From Gyromitra esculenta (lineage: Eukaryota; Ascomycota; Pezizomycetes; Pezizales; Discinaceae), in contig JBCAML010000016.1 of NCBI GenBank assembly GCA_038503075.1, positions 1,426,001 through 1,490,000 of the forward strand: a stretch of 64,000 nucleotides of DNA, written 5' to 3'. Numbering within the stretch: the stretch's first letter is position 1; each line of letters starts with the position of its first letter. This document shows positions 58,578 through 64,000 of this stretch, piece after piece. The position numbers and the translations under genes were made by a program. The notes under the pieces were generated by a model. That model did not search any database and was not told where the DNA came from. It saw only the letters and a program-made list of their open reading frames with translations.

Positions 58578-61079
58578 ATGCCTAGACATCCGCCATCTAA
58601 AAACCTTCGTCTCCCTCCATTCACCTTTGTTCACCATAACTGCGCCAGAAGCTCTAAAATCTTTTACTCATTATTTTCGTCACTTAAACCCACGCCCTAA
58701 ATTGTTGCCATCCAAGATCTATACCTTTGGAACAACAAGCCTCTCAAAGCTCCAGGATACCATCTTCCCATCCCCTCTACTCTCCCCAATCAAAAAATCA
58801 GAGTATGCACTTACATATCTATTGATTTCACCAATTCATACCAAGCTAGCTTTTTAGTCAAAAACTACTTAAGAGATGATATGCTTAATATCCTTCTCAC
58901 CTTCAAAAGTCCAATTTTCGACGAATCCACATACAGCATAAATATCCTGAACATCTATAACCGGTCCAGACCCGATTCAGGTGGACATTTTATTCACCAT
59001 TCCAAGATCTTTTTCAACCGCAATCTTCCTACCCTCATAGTAGGTGATTTTAACATCCATCACCTTTCCACGGACCCACTGCGAAATATCTCCTCCCAAG
59101 AATACAACGAAGGAGAGAAATATCACTTATCTGCAAATCAATCATCCTTCAAATGCCTCAACACCGCAGGCATATTTACAAGATTCCCATACGACTCCCA
59201 TTCCAGACCAAGTGTACTGGATCTCAGCTTTGGCAACTCGCACATCCTCCCATTCATTACAAAATGGAACGCTAGTTTACCCTCTACTGGCTCCGATCAT
59301 ATTCCTATTGCCATTCACCTCTCCACCCCAAAATTTTACACGTCGAAGCCTTCTCCAGACTGGTCTAAAACAGACTGGAAGAAACTCACGCCTCTCATCA
59401 AAGACTTAAAAATTCCCGCCCCTACGCTTCTCCCAAATCTTGACATATGGTTCAATGAATCCCTAAACCTTGTCACCCTCCCGCTCACATCCTGCACCCC
59501 TACAAAAAGACCATCTATATGGTCTAAGAAATGGTAGACCCCTCTCCTATCTGAACTTTGCAGAATCTTTCATTCAGTCGACAGATCTCACAAATCTAGA
59601 TTTCTCGGCTTTAAAGCCCCTCCGTCAGAAGAGGATAAAAAGGCTAAATATGCCTATTTTCACGAAATCGCTCGATGTAAAAAGAATCACAGGAACTTAT
59701 TCCTCTCATCTGCAACTCCCTCAGACATCTGGGCCGACAAAAGACTCAAAACCTCCTCTAATAGTGAAGCTTTTCCCAGCCTTCCCAATATCAATTCTCT
59801 CTCTCAACTCGCCTCTACTCTTATTGAACATTTCTTTCCTCCGAAAGAAAATCCACCTGCGCCCAACTATTTTCCTCATAGCGACTTCATCGAGATAGAC
59901 TTCGATGAGATTTCCAAAGCACTTAGCTCCTCTTCCAGCTCGTCTGCGCCTGGACCTGACACTATACCATACAGTATCTGGAAAAAAATCAATGCAATCA
60001 ATCCACAAATCATCCATCAATTACTCAATCCATTAGCACGCTACGGATACCATCCACTTCAACTCAAGAAAGCTTTTGGCATTGTGCTCCCAAAACCCAA
60101 TAAAGAATCCTACGACTCCACAGCCTCATTCAGAGTAATTGTGTTACTCGAAACACTCTCAAAAATCCTTGAAAGAATATTCGCTACTCACCTAGCTTTT
60201 CTCTCCCGATCAAACGGACTCATTCACCCAAACCAATGCGGTTCACTATCACTTATTTCCACTGGTGACACAATTTCCGCACTTCTACACGATATCCAAC
60301 TTCTTCAAGCTGCCGACAAAAAAGTCTCAACCCTTTTCCTTGATATCAAGGGGGGCTTTGATAATGTTAACCCCCATATTCTCAAAAAAAGACTCCTCGA
60401 TCATAATATTCCCCAATATATGACCTCCTGGATTATTTCCTTTTCACACTCGCGCGAATGCGCCCTCCTTTTTAAAGGCTCACCTCGCACCTTTTTACCA
60501 GTCTCTGTTGGAGTTCCTCAAGGCTCCCCCATTTCTCCTCTTCTTTTTTGCATTTATGTTGCTCCCCTTCACTTGCAAAACGACTTTAAATTCACATTTT
60601 CCTACGTTGATGACTTTGCAATTACGGTTTTCTCCCACTCATCCAGAATGAACGCTAAGCTCTTTGAAAAAGCTGCGCACGATATTAACCAAATCGGCCA
60701 AGCTATCAAAGTTAGCTTTTCCATTCCGAAAACTGAACTAATCCATTGGACAACAATCCATAATCGTCTCCCTCCAACCCCAGGTGCCGCCATAAATTTA
60801 AACGGCCACACCTTTCAACCCCTAACGTGTGTTAGATGGTTAGGATTTTGGTTATCCTATAACTTTAACACCAATTCACATTTTCTCAAGCGTCTCTCCT
60901 CGGCCCAGAAAGCCTTTTTCGCCATCAAATCTCTCTCTCCCTCCGGCTCCGGGTTAACGAGCCACAACGCCCGCAAACTAGCGATGGGACTCATTAGGCC
61001 CATCCTCTCGTATGGTATGATCTCACGGTTGAGTCCCTCATTAAGCCCTTCAGTATCCCCGGAAGGTGAGCAGTCTTAA
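58578..61079 (+). pseudogene. LINE ORF2: endonuclease and reverse transcriptase, two premature stops
   Basis: One continuous frame runs from the ATG at 58578, interrupted by TAA at 58698-58700 and TAG at 59535-59537. The endonuclease part shows FVHHNCARSSKIF, IQDLYLWNN (where QEP/E is expected), LIVGDFNIHH and the terminal SDHIPI, the APE-type order. The reverse transcriptase starts near 59960 (SSSAPGPDTIPYSIWKKI) and continues through LPKPNKES..FRVIVLLETLSK, LFLDIKGGFDNV, VGVPQGSPISPLLF and the catalytic YVDD at about 60604. It runs to RPILSYG and then loses resemblance. RNase H and C-terminal zinc-finger regions were not found. Confidence 0.88.
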
Positions 61080-62920
61080 CGAGTATCAACACTTTCAAAG
61101 AGTACGGCATTTCTACAGGTTCTACGGCGGGTTTATCTCAAGGCGAGATAAGTGCAGCGAAGTGGACAGCAACAGCGAGGATTCTGAAATAGAATCGAGA
61201 TAGTATTCCGACAAGTTCTCAGGGGCGAGGTTTATCTTCAAGCTCTCAGGTATCCCCGAGATGAGCAGTCTTCTTGAAGGGAAAACTAAGCGACGAGAGT
61301 ATTTTACGAGGTTCTACAGGCTACGAAGTGTTCAAGTATAGAGGACTTGAGGACAGCGACAGCGTAAGGTTATGAGGTATAACCGAGGTTTGTATTATAA
61401 AATACAAGAGTGTACGATAGAAGACGTTAACTTGGGAGAAAGAAGAAAAGTACAACAAGAGGGGAAAACCCTTCGCTTATATACCCATAATCCATCTCTT
61501 TGATGACAAACGCATGACTCATTGTAACGAAACCAAGGAAACACGTCGAACAAAATAACAAACCAACACAACCAAACATCCCTACCATCCGTTAGGCGTC
61601 CTAACCACCATCCATGAAACAAGTACCGAAGAAGGTAAACGAGAACGTTGCTTAAGGAGAGAAAAAAAACAGAAACAAGAGCGACCAAAATCCTTCCTTA
61701 AATACCCCGCTTTTTGGTAACACCGACGACAACCTGACAACAACCGAAACACAAAGACGTTATTCCAACAACCCTTAAACATAACCGAAAGACAAAGGAA
61801 TTATACAACCATCCCAACAACGATACAATCGCCAGTCAAACCACGATCCATCTTCTAAGTCAATCCATGAAATATGAATGTTTTATTGTAATCAGCGTCA
61901 ATCTTATGCAAAATAAATCCTTTTGGAACAATGTCACAGATGGATCATATAACTAAATCGCGACGTTGATACTGGAGGAATCATCTCCGCCAAATCTTGT
62001 TTCGCATTATCTAAACGACGTCATCTTATCTGTATGTGCTCTTCTATTATCAATCCATTGTTCGCGTTTTAACTTTCAATGACCTGCACTCCTGAAAGCA
62101 GCGGCAGAAGAACGATGGAATTTAAATCTGCGGGTTTGTCGCTTTAGTTATAGACTTCGCAAACGAAGCGTGAAAATATCTCCGCCAATTACTCTGGAGA
62201 ACGGTCGTTAAGCACGGCAGCAGTCGATGATAATCGGCCAGTAATGTTCTTTCGCTTATTAAAGGCGGGATTCGTATCAGCGATTATTACGTTACCTCAT
62301 AGCGCTCGCCATTCATGAAATTCTCAGGTTGGCGGTATCATCAAATGAGGCGTAAAGCTAAAAGCTCATCTTGATACCTAATGGCCTCTGACGTGTCGCT
62401 GTGTGGTGACACTCTCAAACTTTTCTCATGCTATTTTATATTGTTAAATACTGTCATCGACGAAATTTATTTATTAAAACTTTATAAATTCGCAGATGCA
62501 GACTATAATTTAGACAACATTTTAAATCGTAATTCTTTCTTGCGAATTTATTTCCAAAACAAGAACAAATTTTCCTCCAGTCAAAGAAATTGTTTTTTCA
62601 GATCTTTCATCTTCCGGCTCGTCAGATATTTTATCATCTGTTTCTTTACATTCTACATCATCTCTTTCTTCCTTATTAAATTTTTTTGATTTAATGGAGG
62701 AATAATCTCTTTATGCTATTTTTTGGCTTATGGCATGTGCTTGCCAGTAGGGAATACCTGTTTAAGGAAAATCTTTTCAGTTTTAAAAGTTTTTGTTTTA
62801 TTTTTGGAGGGTTGTAGGGATTCTAGGTTTTGTTCACGCTATAACTTCGGTTGCATGTGATATTCTTGTACCTTTTATATAAAAACAATGAAACAATGAT
62901 TTAACAAAACAAAAAAAAAA
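61080..62920 (+). other. Unrecognised 3' part of the LINE, possible nested insertion
   Basis: Compared with the T/C-rich coding strand upstream, 61080-61400 is abruptly G/A-rich. It holds an internal duplication (TATCCCCG-GA-TGAGCAGTCTT near 61050 and 61250; GGTTCTACRGG near 61120 and 61300). TATAAAATACAAGAGTGT at about 61396 looks like a core promoter. 62380-62700 returns to AT-rich sequence. A solo LTR or another element nested in the LINE would explain this, but I found no clear boundaries or 5-bp duplication. Confidence 0.4.
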
Positions 62921-62934
62921 CGAGGTAAGCGGGG
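62918..62934. repeat. Right target-site duplication of the LINE
   Basis: Second copy of AAACGAGGTAAGCGGGG, directly after the A-tail. Confidence 0.85.
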
Positions 62935-64000
62935 ATTTGTTTCTAACCGTTACGTAGCCATGTAAGCAGCGGCAGTGCTATGCATATGTATGTTGTACTC
63001 TACTTGCAATTGGAGATTTTAACCTCATCTAGCTTTGTTGAGAAGTCACAGCAGAATCCTTCTCACGTTACTCTACATGAAAATTCGAGCACTTCAGCCA
63101 CTTGGCAGGCTAAACCCAAAAAAATAGAATGGAATCGTTCGCGAACATCACCAGTCCCGAATTTGTATTCCGCAGCATCTAGACTGATGGCTAGCCCTAC
63201 AAGCCTTACTAAACGTGTCTATTCGGTTGATAGTCAGTGTGGGGTATAGGTGGAGCTAAGTTACACCAGGGATCATGTACCTGACACCGAGATACACTTA
63301 GTACTGGCTGAATCCTTGAGTCGGCGTCCCACCTTTAGTGTTTTCGGCTGTTCAGCCGAACAGGTATGTAGGCTCTACAGCACGTATAAGCAATTTTTGT
63401 GCGATGGGGAAATTTTCCGATAGTGCAACGGAGTTATCCGGGGTTCTAGAGACCAATCTTAGCAATAACATATCTCCGATGCTCTCTTTATAATTATTCG
63501 AGTAGATTAAAAGAAGTCGGCGCGCATCATGGTCAACCATGGGTGCAGGTGCATTCAGTTGTACCCCATGGTCAGCGGGTCACACAAGATGCCTGCTTCG
63601 ATCAATTATAGCTGTGGAGGTATTTTTCCGATGGGTAAATTTAAAGTGCCTGACGTGCATATTTAGCATGGGCCTTCAGGGGATCGATGTCAAGCCTTGC
63701 CAAAGGTACCATGATGAACCCCGGCAGGTACCTCTTTTTTCTCCGCAAAGGTGGGGATGATCTGGCATCGGACGAATGGAGATTACAAGCTTGATTATAT
63801 TTGCTACCAATCTACCCATGACTTCAACATTTTCTGCCTAGCTCTCCGGAATGACAGCTCGAGATTCCGGAAACCCTAGGATCTTTCCAGATGCCTGAGC
63901 TTTTGGCTGCTTCTTCTTAGGGTAGACCACGCATAGACGGCAGGAACAACTATCCCGTATCCTTCTAGACGGCGAATTTTCCCCCATGCAGAGAATAGTT
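62935..64000. other. Intergenic to window end, no gene seen
   Basis: A perfect short hairpin TTCGGCTG-TT-CAGCCGAA lies near 63343-63360. Frames of 60-90 codons have no recognisable features. A gene continuing past the window edge cannot be excluded. Confidence 0.45.

Larger units (their letters stand above)
56951..62920 (+). mobile_element. Non-LTR retrotransposon (LINE), nearly full length but decayed
   Basis: The element is bounded by a 14-17 bp target-site duplication and ends in an A-rich tail (AACAAAAC followed by about ten A), the hallmarks of target-primed reverse transcription. It has a 5' leader of about 125 bp, an ORF1 with zinc knuckles (57077-58575) and an ORF2 with APE-type endonuclease and reverse transcriptase (58578-61079). 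About 1.8 kb of unrecognised sequence precedes the tail. This architecture matches fungal Tad-like elements. Both ORFs carry stops or frameshifts, so this copy should be inactive. Confidence 0.9.

Noticed and set aside
1..64000. CRISPR arrays, bacterial operons, rRNA genes
   Set aside because: No regularly spaced direct repeats, no Shine-Dalgarno-led gene strings and no rRNA landmarks; the window is eukaryotic nuclear DNA.

Overview
The window looks like nuclear DNA of a filamentous ascomycete. Genes are interrupted by very short introns (about 48-99 nt) with GT(A/G)AGT-like donors and CTAAC/CTAAT branch sites, and the families are typical of Pezizomycotina: a SulP sulfate permease, an allantoate-type MFS carrier, a chitin deacetylase-like enzyme, a DUF3455 secreted protein, a nitrilase, an NB-ARC/TPR NLR and an F-box/ankyrin relic. 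Gene density is low (about one gene per 4-5 kb). Small terminal-inverted-repeat elements and a decayed LINE lie between the genes. A repeat-rich lineage such as the Pezizales is possible, but that is inference.

Left part (1-28.6 kb): a possible SRA1-domain protein (1754-2224); a four-exon sulfate permease (8833-11515, 822 aa once spliced); a decayed F-box/ankyrin gene (12192-13910); a paraoxonase/arylesterase-like protein (14944-16327, 419 aa) whose first intron is of the GC-AG class; a small secreted Pro-Ser-Gly/His-rich repeat protein (18065-18475) with a likely 5'UTR intron; a secreted DUF3455 protein (21522-22410, 255 aa); a multispanning membrane protein broken by one in-frame TAG (26739-27948); and a small hypothetical gene on the minus strand (28153-28557).

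Middle part (31-51 kb): a coiled-coil hypothetical protein (31442-32608); an MFS transporter (37128-38815, 526 aa); a secreted polysaccharide deacetylase on the minus strand (40219-41603, 397 aa); a nitrilase (45748-46798, 287 aa) that looks broken in raw frames but splices cleanly through three introns; and an NLR on the minus strand (48231 to about 50702) with NB-ARC and three nearly identical TPR units, whose N-terminal alpha/beta-hydrolase is eroded.

Right part (51-64 kb): at least five TA-flanked inverted-repeat elements surround a 348-aa RNase III-like/dsRBD protein that lacks the catalytic carboxylates. Then comes a nearly 6-kb LINE (56951-62920) with target-site duplication, A-tail, zinc-knuckle ORF1 and endonuclease/reverse-transcriptase ORF2, both carrying stops or frameshifts. 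The last kilobase has no recognisable gene.

The genes do not form one pathway. Several concern uptake or secretion (sulfate permease, MFS carrier, deacetylase, DUF3455 and PSG-repeat proteins). The NLR and RNase III-like gene sit in the most transposon-dense part. All exon junctions given here were found by eye, by joining frames at consensus splice sites that restore family sequence. None was checked with transcripts.
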